A stretch of DNA of 64,000 nucleotides from Diadema setosum. Its lineage: Eukaryota > Echinodermata > Echinoidea > Diadematoida > Diadematidae. Where the stretch lies: assembly GCF_964275005.1 (NCBI RefSeq), contig NC_092692.1, positions 9,839,643 to 9,903,642 on the forward strand. The letters are read 5' to 3'. The translations under genes were made by a program, and so were the position numbers. The notes below the pieces were generated by a model. It saw nothing but the letters and a program-made list of their open reading frames with translations, was not told where the DNA came from and searched no databases. Shown here in pieces: positions 12,006 to 25,500 of the stretch (positions are counted from its first letter, which is position 1; every line of letters starts with the position of its first letter).

Positions 12006-13837
12006 ATGCGTGTACATGGCATGTCAAAGTGTGCGTGAAATCGTCTGTTAGTTTGGTCAGGTGGTGTGTAGCAACACAAAGGTCAGTCATAAGTGCGTTA
12101 AAATATGAACAGATACCTCTATGGCCTTGAATCGACACGTCTCTTTTGCCAAAATAGGAGCGACAAAAGATTACATGCATCTTATTTAGGACAGCGACCC
12201 GACCCATATACTGTCCAAGTTACTGGTTACACTAAAGATAAAACGCTACATGAAGTGCTTATATATAGAGTTTGTTTGCAAAAACCGATAAGTCCATATT
12301 TGCCAAATGGAGATATTTGCGATTAAAGGTCAAGAAAAACTTCAAAAATGTACCTTTATATGTAGTGACCAATGTATCATTTAAAAGGTATCGTTTTGTA
12401 CTTTATTACAGAAATCGTATTTCAAAATCTTCAAAAATGGACTTATCGGTTTTTGCAAACAAACTCTTCTATATATATATATACGCAAGTTCATTCTTTG
12501 TTTGAACATGAATTCCATAAAATTGGTACGTCGGGCAAGCATATGCATTATGCCGCTTTGAAAACGAGTGAAGAGAAAAACAGAAAGGTCATTTGTACCA
12601 ATGTGTACATGAGCTAATTACGAACTGGCTTATTGTATCAGAGAGTTATACAGAAACTGAACACCTGCACTAACATGGCGTGTTATATCCTATAGCCTGA
12701 TTAACGAAATGCCAAAGTGATCTTATTACTGGATCATGTCATACCGTATAGAAAAAAAAACTTCGAGAACAAGTAAAATATTGAGAGTAGTGTAGTTTTT
12801 ATATAGTTATACGTGAGAGTTTGAAATGCATATACAGTAAAAAAAAGATCAGACAACCCCTCCCCCCCCCCAAAAAAAATGGAATATGTATAGTTGAACA
12901 CACTGCTAAATGTTCACTAGAAAGATAAATTGTCTATTTGTCTTTAAAAAAAAAACACACAAAAAACAGATGAGACGAAAAGAAGAAAGTAAATGAATCG
13001 AGTCTAAACGAACGAATATACAGAAAGGAATTCAAACACAGAGTTTACTTGAAGTAGATGCTGAATTCGACAACTGTGTCATTTTTGCACCTATAGTACC
13101 TCCACTTTGTTGTCCCTATATGTTTGCTGTGGTGTTGAATTATGCGATATAATCCTCACTAGAAACAAGAGAAACCTGTATGACATCTCGATCATATATA
13201 AAAAGAAATGATGAGATACTTAGAGACAAATGAAAATGTTCTGCTGGTAACTCGTTTCATTGCATTCTTCTGGTTATGCCCTCACAAAAACCAAAAAAAA
13301 AAGAAAGAAAGAGAAAATTAACCTATATAGACCGATATCAAAGGGAAATGCGCCACATCAATATTACATTGATATTACTGTCATATCAGACGCGAGCGTT
13401 ATGCATCTGAAACGTATCTATCATGATAATTTAATACACATTTGAATATCGCTGCGCCCAGTGACATGTAGTCGTGAATGATTTCCAGCCCTGCCTCATT
13501 TCAGTGGACTGCTCAACTTGTGTAACTTCGTCGAAGCGAGAGAGCTCTCTTATGTGGAGAAGAGACACAATTTTATGTACCTCCTCTGTGTCTTCACGCA
13601 ACTAGATTTATTTCATAAACACAGGATCAAACTTTTGATTATAACGATTGTTGGAGTTGACGCAGATCATGGCTAAGGAACTACTTTTCAACATGCTCCT
13701 GCTGATGCACCTGCTAAAGCACGCAGGTAGGCTGCTATTTTTATCATTCTTTTCCTTGTCATGCTGTCAAGGTGATATTTTTTTTTCATCCGTTTGCTTT
13801 TGGTTGCTTTTTGTGTCCAACTTTTGATCTTCGATTT

Positions 13838-13877
<40 letters not shown>

Positions 13878-16800
13878 GCATTTTGTGTGATGAGGAGTTA
13901 CTACAACGGTGAGGTGTCACACTCGATCCCTTTGAGGTCTTACAATAATTGTATTATTACGTGACTTCATGTCATCAGAGGATATGATAATATTAGGTAA
14001 TAATGTCTTGCGGTGCCAAGATCTTCCATACACAGAAAATGGCACCATGCAATATCGCACTTCTGCAATATCAGCTACACTGTATGTCGACTTAATGCAC
14101 GAAAAATAAGCTGATGGGTTTTCAACTCATATAGCTAAAGATAAACAGATAAGGTTTGAGTAGTATTTTGAAGCTAAAGTGTCTACATTTCCATGAAAGA
14201 TGTTTCCTTGAATTTTATATGAGAAAGGGAGACTTTTAATAAAACAGGTAATTAGTTTTGAATTAGAAAAAAAATGTGCAACCAGATTGTTATGCCTTTA
14301 TTTTTAGAAAATCATCCAATGTTTTTCTTTATTTCTGTCGGATGATTGTTTTCATCATTTCTTATCGATCTTTATGCACAGTAAGTTTTGCTGGTGCTGA
14401 ACATGTTGTTGATTAGATATGGTTTCGATCATCCCTATTCGATCAATGACATGGAAAGCTAAATATGAAGTTATAGCTTTATCTCAATTAAAATGATACT
14501 AGGTTTTTAAGTATACATATCATTGAAATTTTGACCATATCACTGAAGTTCATTTTGGATTCGAACGAATTTTTGATCACTGCTTACATACTCATGTCTT
14601 GTACCCTTGGACAAGTTTATACGAAACGTTGCGCTTGCCTGTGATACGACCGATATATCTGTGATATATTTGTTCATCTATTTCGAAACACAGAAAATTA
14701 TGTAAGTCTTGTTGATAAGTCAGTGATGACGAGCTCGCGTAAGAAAAAAATTGGACTTCAGTACGTAACACATAGCAATGTCCGTTAGCGTTTCTTTGAA
14801 ATGAGAGCATGAACTTTTTTTTCAGTACTTATCTCTCGCGACATTTAGCAAAATATTTCTGTTTTCTCGAGACTTTTTGAAGGTAATGAAATGCCTTTAT
14901 TTTACATAACCAAGTATGCAGTGCCCATCATGGATAACATAATTAGAATTCAAAGGGAAGAGGAAGAGATTCCCTTCCCTTTCAACCAATATTGCTCTCT
15001 CTATAGCTGACAATTATAAAATAATAGCCATCCAAATTTGGATTACCTTTTTTTTTGATACGCACTGTGTTATATCGTTATTTTTTTTTTCTGTAAAAAT
15101 GATAGAAGAATAAGAGAGGATAGTGTAATATAAAACATTCATTGAATGCTAGGAAATGGAACAAGATGATGGTATCTGGCGGAAAACAATTTTGCACAGG
15201 AGGTTAAGTTGCAGGCTGTAGTGATCATAATTATTAATCGTCATGTAAGGTCATGTGACCAGTTAAAGGCATAATTTCCCATTTGCAGATGAAACAAAAT
15301 CCCAGCATTAGTGCTCTAAAATAGTTCTAAAAGAGAGTTAGGGATAGAAACAACCACTGTGAAAATTCGAATATGTATAATCGATGTTAAGTATTGTTGA
15401 ATACACAAAATGTGAACAATATGTACAATAAAAACAAATCAGACTAATCCGTCTACAGTTATGGTTTATTGAGAAAAATACTGATGTCTCCTTATACTTT
15501 AGGCCTTATTGCAAAAATTTTATATGGTAGGATGTTTTGTGATACAACAGACCTACACATATGCATCAAATGTGATATCTTGAATTGTTTTAAAATCACT
15601 GCTCCCAAAGGTAAACAAGACCTTTAATCGCTGCCCTTAATGCCGGCGCGGCGCCTCGATCGACTGTCCTAACAGTTGTTCAGTCCACAGACGAAATATT
15701 GCAGTGTCCGTTCTTTTCTTCATTTTTTTTTTGGTGTGTTTGTATATGGGTTGATAGAGTCTGATACGTTCTCTGTAATGTTAGACGTGCATCATTTCCA
15801 TTTGCCGCAGTGGATTGTTTTATAGTGTTTGAGAAGCATGAGAAACATTGAGAAACATGAACAGTTCTTCCTGAGAGAAGAGTAACAGGTGCCCGTTGCA
15901 TAAAAGTTACTATTATGGTAACTTTGCCATCCAATGGTAACTTCCATGGAATTCTTGATTTTGATTGGCTGTTGAGTATTGTTGCCATGGTAGTTACCAT
16001 TGGATGGCAAAGTTACCATAATTGTACCTTTTATGCAACGGGCCCCTGGTGATATTATTTTCAATTTTGGTTCATTTAGACGCAGGTACTGCGTGTCCCG
16101 ATGGATGGGAAAGCATAGGCATGGGATGCTACAAGTATGGTTCCAGCTCCTACGTGAATTATGACGGAGCCGTGGCAGCCTGTAGTGCCATAGGGGGTTA
16201 CCCGTGGGTGAACAACAACTACGAGGAGACATCAGCAGTACTATCGTCAGATTACGTTACAGCCTTTAAGCAATGGCTGCCCTATGAATTCATCTGGATT
16301 GGCTGTACAGACAGAGAGGTAGAAGGAACCTTCAAGTGTGAGGATGGATGGCAATTTCAAGGTGCTGACGGTAAGAAATAAAAAGAGTATCTCTAGGATT
16401 TGGGTAGACGGTCATCGTATAAGCATGTAACATTTTTATATTTGAAAAAAAAAAATAAGTCTGTTACAGTTTCATTCCAGTGTGTGTTTATCACCAGACC
16501 TGATTGACAGTAATTGCAATAACAATTAGTAAGTATATAGAATATTTGATTTTGAAGCCTGTATTGCATACTATGTGTCAATATATCTGCAAGATGACGT
16601 CAAGCAAGCTTACATTAAAATTAATGTTTGAATTAACATTTGCGGACTTATAGTATCATCATAAATTCAGTAAATTTATGTGTAATTTTAGAGAAATGAT
16701 AATCCATGTTTAATTATTAATTCTCTCATTGACAGTTGTCTGGAATGGAGGATGGAGCACCGACACAAGTCTAAACTGTGCTGACAGGTCTCCTGCTTTC

Positions 16801-19800
16801 CCTTCGCAAGCTCCAGTTAACACTCTGTGTACGCAAAGCGTGTACACCTACGCTCTCTGTGAAAGTAAGTGCAGAACATTTTCTGATCGATGACCTTCAT
16901 TAGTCAGTGCACGACAAAAAACAATACCTTGCAAATAAAATCACACCTTTCTCATGAATCCAAACACTACAACACATTCTTTATACAAAATGCATTGATA
17001 TTACGGGGGGGGGGGGGGGGGGCGCCTTTCCCGTCACACATGTATGCAGGTATGTGTTTATGAACAATATGTGTGCATGATACTTCCTTTGTATATGTAT
17101 TATGTATGTTTTTCAGACACACTCGAAGTGTGTATCAAAAGGAATTTGTAGGGTTTTTATGCCTCCGCCACGAAGTGGAGCCGGAGGCATTATGTTTTCG
17201 GGTTGTCCGTCCGTCCTTCCTTCCGTCCGTCTTTCCGTCCGTCCGTAATGAATTTTGTGGACAGCGTAACTAAAAAACCTTTTGAGGTATCTTAATGAAA
17301 CTGGGCATTTATGTGTATTAAGGGGTAAAGTTGTGCCTATCAACTTTTGGGTGCACATGCTCAAGGTCAAAGGTCAAAAGGTCAAGGTCAAAAGCTTAAA
17401 ATTTCACTATTTCCCCCATATCTATGCAATGCCTGAAGATATTTTCTTGAAACTTAGTGTATATATGTATTACCCAATTAAGATTCTCTGGTAAAAGTTT
17501 GGGGTCATGAGGCCAAAGGTCAAAGGTCAAAAGGTCAAGTAAAATGTTAAAATGTCATTTTTTTTTCTCCGTATCTTCGAAATTGTTCCAGGTATCTTCA
17601 TGGAACATAATATATATGCATGTACGGACCGGCAGTGATTATCTAGGGAATTCTGGGTTCATGGGGTCAAAGGTCAGGGGTCAAAGGTCAAAGGCAACAC
17701 TTCAAATTTTACTATTTCCCTCATATTTATGCAATGCCGGCAGGATTATTATTTTTTTAACTTGGTGTATGCATGTATAACCCAGTAGAGATTCTCTGGG
17801 AATTTTTTTTTTAACTCAAAAGGTCAAAGGTCAAAAGGTCAAAGAACAAGTGAAAGTGCTGAACTTACTTCTTCCTCCATATCTCGGGAGTGGCTCTTCG
17901 AAAGTTATCTTGAAACTTTATAGTACACATTCAAATGCATGTTCTGCCTGACAGTGATTTTCTTATGAATTTTAGGGTCAAAGGCCAGATGAAAATGGTA
18001 ACAATTTACTATTCAATACAGAAATTGCACTTTTTCTCCATACTTTGAAAATTACTCAATACATAAACTTATGAAAGGGTCAAAGTCAAGTTAAAGTCCT
18101 TAAATCCCCAAATACGTGCTCTCCTATTCATCCAATTAAACATAGGTCAAAGTAGGTGAACATGCAACACATTTGTGACAAACATGTCATTTTAATATTT
18201 TGCCAATTTTGTGAAAATGTAATCACAGATTGTCCACATGTACTATAGCCCTATTGGGAGAATCATGCATTATGGCGGAGGCATACCAGTCGCATAGCGA
18301 CATTTCTAGTTAACTTTGTCTTCAATTTCCGACGTGTTACTGTCACTTTATACCATACGTATACGTTTATATTTCTGCCCGTACATGGTAACATTTTTGT
18401 GTGTGTACCTTATTGATAATGGTTTGAGAGGAATGCATATCTCAAGCTCTGCTCCCCCCCCCCCCCCCATTTCCAACATATTCAACATTTTCAACGTTAT
18501 GTGGTAAATATCTAGGTCTCGAGTTCGAATCCCGATGGAATCCTATTTTCTTTGCTCAATTTTTCACTACTAACTATTATTCATTTCTGGTCAGTTTTCT
18601 TGTTTGCGTTTGTTACAAAAAAAAAAAATCATGAGGGGACTCTGAAACTTCATTTGAAAATTCTATCATGTATCATTGATTGCACGCCTTGTTATCGATG
18701 CTCTTGTGGAAAACGTAGGATACAGAAATGCGAAAAAAAAAAATTGCTTGTTTAAAGAAAAATAAAAATCACTTAACTTCTTGTGGTGAAATAGCCATAG
18801 TCTAAATGTTTAGTTTTGATCCACAAAATTTTATTTAAAAAAAAAATATTTCTTTGCATCATTTCTATAACTTCTTAAGTGGAACCGATACATCCAACCC
18901 GGACGAGATCAAGTCTTTATTCGTTGGTGAAGGACGAGTTTGGTGTACCAGTGAAGAATAAATGCTTACGAGGAAGCGTGATGGCGACAATTGCTGTGGA
19001 GAGCAGGATGCAGTGCGCCGGAGAATGCTTAAAGAATTCCGAATGTTCATCTTTCAACTATAAGGCGGATGTATGCGAGCTGAACAGCGGTACGAAAGAC
19101 GATGGTCCTGGAAATTTTGAGGTTGACCCAGGATGTAGCTATTATGAGCCTCTGTATCAAAATGACGAATTATAGCTGCTACTTTTCATTAATATAGCTG
19201 CTCGAATTTATTGCTGACATTGACGTGTGTTTGTTGAGGTGAGAGTTTGGATCTAACGATAGAAAATTTCGATTTTTAGACACGTTCTGACACTACTTTT
19301 TTTCTTTCGAGAGATTATCAGATCCTGCAAACAAATATTTCAGACAATATGTCAGGATGCAACCTGCGAGACTGCGATTTTATCTCCAATTTACCTATTT
19401 GTTATTTCTATGCCGTTTTCCTGGGGTTTTATTTAGATGAATATTCTAAGACTTGTTCATATTGTATACATATCTATTTCTATACATTATTCTATACAAT
19501 GTACATGCATATTCATCTCTCCTTTCTCGTTTTCATTTGTATATTATCAATTTTCATGATAATATCTCATTCACATGTCATAATATGAACTCGCTCTAGT
19601 TATGTCCTTCTGCGCTTCAGAATAAGTCACAAAATCAAATGCTGTATCTAATATATGTGTCTAATTGTCTCGTTTCATTATTACTAGAATTTTCACTACT
19701 CACGAGGGGACTGCATTCTACAAGCTTGGCTTTTTAGCAGTCCCCTCCATTTCCGACCTTTTCTTTGTTATGATTCAGTCACATTTTGTCCATGTATTTC

Positions 19801-21273
19801 TTCAACTAAAGTATGTTTATTGTTTCATGTAAACAAACGACGAGTGTTTCAATTTCAATTGGATATGCAAAAGTTACATTGTACTTAATTTGTTTATATG
19901 CCATTGTCATGTATGCTTTGGCCGGAAATGAAATAAAAATGAAATGAAACGAAATGAATGAAATATGATTAGGAATAATTACAATCATATCCAATTTCTG
20001 TATTCAACATGCAAACACTACAGTAGTATACTTCACCATATTTGTCTTTCTCTCTTTCTGTCTGATTAGATACGAAGCACATATACATACTGTGTTTATG
20101 ATTATGTGTTCAAAAAAAATGAGTCATGATATTGATGATAGATTACCGGTACATTTCATTTTCTGTATTCAGTGTGATACTGGTCATCGTGCCATCAGTG
20201 CACGCATTCGCGTAGTATACTGGAATGAACGGATGGTTAAGCAGGTTACTTGATTGTCACAGATATTGATAAGAATTACGTAAAATATTGTCAGAATGAT
20301 GAATGAAAACGTTTTGAGTACACAATCATGATGAATACGAGTATTCGAAACGGTAAGGACTGACACACACGTAAACAAACTCACACATACAACTAATATG
20401 ACTATATCTAAGTAGATAATATTTTATATGTTATTGTATATTGCATTTGCCTATTGCATTTGTCATTGCAGGTGTTCATAATCTATTATGCATGTAATTC
20501 ATACGAGAAAAAAATAACGCGCTTGGATTTTCATTGCCTAAAGGGGGAGTTCGCCTCAAACACATAATCAACGAGAATTCAAATGCAGAACTATTACTTA
20601 AACGAATCAATGAATTTTATAGAAAATAGGAGAATCCATCGCAAAGTTATGAATTTATGAATTTTTGGTTAAATCGATGTAAATACGATTAGACTCATAA
20701 GAGATAAAAGTCACATCTACATAGCCACGTGTACATAAAAGGCATGCTGTGCAACTACAATAGCTACAGATATACATAATAGATGAATCGACAGCTAATG
20801 TAAATGAAGCGTCAAGAAGCGTAATTTAGCTGCCGTCAAAATGTTCCATTGATCATGCTTCTTTTCGACGTCTGTGTGAATAAATTTGTACAGTTGAGAA
20901 TCGCTCATGATTAAATCGTTGAGCCCGAGGCAGGCAATTCATGACGATTGAATTCAGATCTAGAGACATATGGCATAGAGAATTCTAATTTCTGTATAAA
21001 ATGCAGAGTTACTTCATTTCATCTGTGTAAGTGCACCTCCTCATTAGTTGAATTGGATGCCTTGGCAACGAATGAGAGTTCAGAAAGTGTGCAGTTATTT
21101 TTCTTTCTTTTTTATGTATTCCCATGAAAATTGCTAGTATTCACGTATAAGAGAAGATTAATGATTACTTAGTCGTAAGTAATAAATTATTCATAAAATT
21201 CATTTATTCTATATCTAGCCATGTTGACATCTACAGTCCCGATGTCAAAAGAGATAATCGTGATTATGACGCT

Positions 21274-21304
<31 letters not shown>

Positions 21305-22553
21305 GTGTGTGTGTACACCGTGTCTGTGCAGCTTCTCTTCTGAGGACCCCACAAGCAATAATTGATTTCCTGTAAGTTCTCCCACACAACATCTTAATTT
21401 TCAGATATGATATTGGCGTACTCTATACAGTCATTTCAGGTGTATCCTGGGATTTTGATTTAGGATTTCGTCCTCTATACGGGATTTTAGAATTTTTGTT
21501 AACATAGTTAATTTGTTTGACGTCTAGATGTAAGTTACGATTTTGATCTGTAAAAAACCTAATAAATATGAAATAAAATGAAATGAAATTATATGATATG
21601 AGGTCATCATGAAGGCAGCATTTCAGCCACGAGCTGTATAGTAGTCAGCTGCCGTCGAGTGGTGGGGATTTGCCCCCAAATTTGCCGCCTAACGAACGTG
21701 AGAATGTCTCATAAAGTACCCGAACAGTTTGCGGATATGTCGTAAAAATGATCGGAAGAACTTCGCGGATTTCGCGAAACATACGCGAGTAAGAAATTCT
21801 CCAAACTGTCGGTATCGATATCTGTTTGGAGTGTCACGAAGATTTTGCGAACATCGCGCATGTCTTGCGGAGGTCGTGCGCATGTGACGAGGCTTTTAAG
21901 ACATTTTCGAGAACAAATCACACCCAAATTACGACTCAGTGTGCGACATCCAATCTTTTGCAGACAGAAATACGAATGCTTGACTTTGCCATTTTTTCTG
22001 ACATTCGCTTCCATAATTCGTAAATCGTTCGCATGCTTCGTGAAATTAGCCCTTTACGACCCATCAGGCGAGTGAAGGAATGCATGAAAGATGAGCAGTC
22101 GTAACTATATAATGTGGCGCTCTGCTTTAGTGGAAATGTCCACTGAGTGTTTGCTTCAATTACCCAGAGATGTAAGTAGTTGCTCGTACACGTGCTTTCT
22201 TGTTTATTGCACTGTAAGAACTTTTGTTGTTTATTTCGGGTGCTGTTCGTTATTCCGAAGGTTCGTTATTCCGAAGGTTCGTTAATCCGAAACACACAAA
22301 TTCCCTATACCTAGAGGTTCGTTAATCCGAACATTTGTGGCGTTATTCCGAAGGTTCGTTATTCCGAAGATTTGTTAATCCGAAAATGAAATTCGGAATA
22401 ACGAACCTTCGGAATAACGAACCTTCGGAATAACGAGCTGTAACCGTTTTTTCACCATTCATGGAGGGAAAATGAGTGACAAGGCAGAAGGGAAGTCGAA
22501 TGAAAGTCATGTATGCTTAGCAAGCTGTCTTTTACTAACACTATCATAAGTAA

Positions 22554-22587
<34 letters not shown>

Positions 22588-25500
22588 CCATATCGCTCGT
22601 CATATCATTTGGTACACTGCCTAACTTTCAGAAACACGGTACCACGATCATAATTCGAAATGGACACCAGAGCATACAAACCACAAAGTACTAACACTCC
22701 AGTGTCTGCAAGACAAACGCGTTACTACAAATGATATAGGCAGCTATTATAGGACAAAGTGAAAGGACTAGGAGCAAAACTTCTCTCAAATCACCGCAGC
22801 AAAATGGACAAATTACCGATACAAAGATACACACAACAACGTGAAAGAACAATACTTTACTTTGAAATATAAAGGGAAAGAAAAGAAAGACACTAAAGGG
22901 AGAGATCGTACTTAAAGAGATATGAGAAACGACTAAAATATTTTAAAATGAAGCGAAAAGTAAACGAAGTTTGCTCCGTCCAGAAGTGTCGCGCCTTGCA
23001 AATTTCGAGGATGGCCGAGCCAGGTATGGTACGGGAATTTGATTTCCTGGCCGGACGCGCGCCCGGCTCGCTGGCTCTCTTCAGCGAGTCGCTGAACACT
23101 ACGTCCTTATTATGACGCCACACGCTGGCGCGCTGCTGATAGGACTGTGCCGATGCCTGTCAGCACTCAGCTGAGTCCGTTGTACACGCCACGTACCTCT
23201 ATAGGAGTTGGAAAAGCGATAACCAAACATCAAAGTTTGTACAGAAAATTATCGAACTACACAATCTATTTATTATCGAACTATGAACTATGCAAACGCT
23301 AGACGACTAGTCTACTTTTAGATCACGGCATATGCATCTTTAGGCGATTGGGGACTTATCTTTGTAATTTGATATCTCTGTATAGTCTATAGGCCTACGA
23401 GCAACCTTGATCACACTCAGATTTCTCAGAGATATCATACCATTATTAGGGTAAAGACAATGGCAGGGCCCTCTGGTATAGAGCAGTGGCAACAGTGGAC
23501 TATTTCTATGAAAAATGTTCATATTTCACAGTCTGAAGAAGATTAGGCCTATACACTGTGGTGCGTTTTTTTCTCAGAGAGTTAAATGGACATTCCACAC
23601 ACGATTTTCATAATTTCACATCATGGAATGCATTAATCAACAGCTCCATGTACAGATTTGTAGAATATATATTGTGGTCCTTGAACAGAGAAATCAATAT
23701 TCTAAGAACCTATAACAAATTACACTGAACAGGGATGATGACATAGGAGCCTCATATATTTCAGAAATGTAGCAATGAAATACCATCACAATACCATGGG
23801 CTTCACAAGTTCACCTATGCAGAATTTATGCACGCTTTCTTCTTATGTTCTGCTCCTTGAGCCCGTACTCATGCATTCTTGTGGCGAGGCTGTCATTAAT
23901 GTCATCATCCTTGTTCATTGCGATTTGTTATAGATTTTGAAAACATTCTTATTCCTCATCCCAATCACTATAAATTTTGACACTCTGTACCGAGTATAAC
24001 TAAGTCATATAGTTGCTCATATTATGTAGAAGTCAGAAAATTATCCAAATTATCCAGAGGTCTCCTTTAACATAGTAATGTTCAGTTTCACACTGTGAAT
24101 TGATGATTCACACTGTGAACCGGTGATTCACAGTGTGTTCACGATGTTTACACGCTTAGATTTAACAGTGTTAAGAGATTTTACACTGGTGTTCGCAATG
24201 TGTTCACACTGTGCTTCACATTGTGCTGGACTCTGTGGGATATTGTGTTCTTTCTAGCAGGGAGATAAAGTCGGGAAAGAGAGAGAAGTGCAGATGATGT
24301 CGAACGAACCTAATTCATGGGGATACTCCTCGCACATGACGGCAATTGATGTGCTGATTCCCTGGTAGATGGTGGTAGTGAAGGAAGCTCCGATGACCAG
24401 GCCGTCGATGAAGTTATGAAGTCCGTCGCCGACTACGATCATGTAGGCCACGGTGGCTATCATCTCCGACTCGTCATACATGGGGTTGTGGGAGTGGCCT
24501 TGATGGTTGTTGCCATGGAAACCATTGCTGAGGTGACCGTTCCCATTACAACCATTGTTTTGTTGATTATGCCCGACTCCATTAGATGGCAAGTCTCCAT
24601 TTTCTGCATCCTTGATATAAGAGATGCTAGGTGTGATAACCTTGGTTGGGAGTTCACAGAGAAAAAAATAAAACCAAGAGATGTTAAACAGTAAAACATT
24701 GTGATAATACTCTTTACTCAAACGAATCAATAATCCTTCTTCCGAGCACCATCTCTTTCTATGTTCTACGGAGTTTGAAAATCGGTGAATTTTATTTGAC
24801 ATAAGAATGTATAATAATAGCATTCTTCTTGACTTCGCACAGAATGGATCTTACTAATTACACCATTGATAAGGTACAAAGAACATATCAACATACTTGG
24901 ACTTGCAATCGAATGTAACAAACATAACAACTGAGAGCACTTCTATAAATAATACATTTGCAACAACAACAAAATGAAAATCTGACATTTCCAAGGAGAA
25001 AACCTACGACAACATCAATTAATCAATTAAAAGACAAAGCACACAATTATCCTAGCAACCATCCAGGAGAAAAGCCACACCTGGCAACCCATCACACACC
25101 TGTTGTTTATCCTCCGCAATCTCCTCTCCCCTGACGTCACTCATCGCCATGGCTTCTGTGGGGGAGGTAAACTTGTATCCGATGCGGTCCGGATTGATAC
25201 AGTCTAGATTGTGCATGGCAGTCACCTGGACACACGGCTGAGATGGGACCCGTTCCCTGTTCTTCCTTGCTTTTTCCTGGTGAGCACAGAAAAAAAAAGT
25301 CAATAGTTCATAATCATATATTAAAGGTGACTACCGTCACTGCCGGTGTAAAGAATTAATCGGTATCGTTACGTTTGTTTTGTTGTGTTTTTTTTTTTTT
25401 TCATTTGTTATATCGAAATTTCGTTATAATCAAAGGGAACTTTGCTCCATAGACATTTGATATGAGAACAGATTTGGGACCTGAATTTTTAAGTCGTTGT

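Larger units (their letters stand above)
13727..16079. other. Lectin gene intron 1
   Basis: Contains a (GT)n array at 13842-13875, a reverse family A MITE at 15267-15623 and a GGGCCC-ended hairpin at 15886-16048. The stretch 13900-15240 is otherwise featureless. Confidence 0.6.
19176..24309. other. Rest of the ZIP intron past the lectin gene
   Basis: Contains possible lectin 3' UTR, a (GT)n array at 21276-21301, a CpG-rich TTCGCG-type repeat block at 21640-22080, a hairpin minisatellite at 22243-22439, a CAT array at 22557-22586 and a CACTGTG block at 24085-24245. No further exons were recognised. Confidence 0.55.

Noticed and set aside
15680..16232. Minus-strand frames of 106 and 146 codons over lectin exon 2
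   Set aside because: They combine a hairpin MITE with the antisense of the CTLD exon; the plus strand has splice sites, phase and domain support.
18505..18545. tRNA-like B-box (GTTCGAATCCCG)
   Set aside because: No D-arm, anticodon arm or acceptor stem could be folded around it; at most a remnant of a tRNA-derived SINE.
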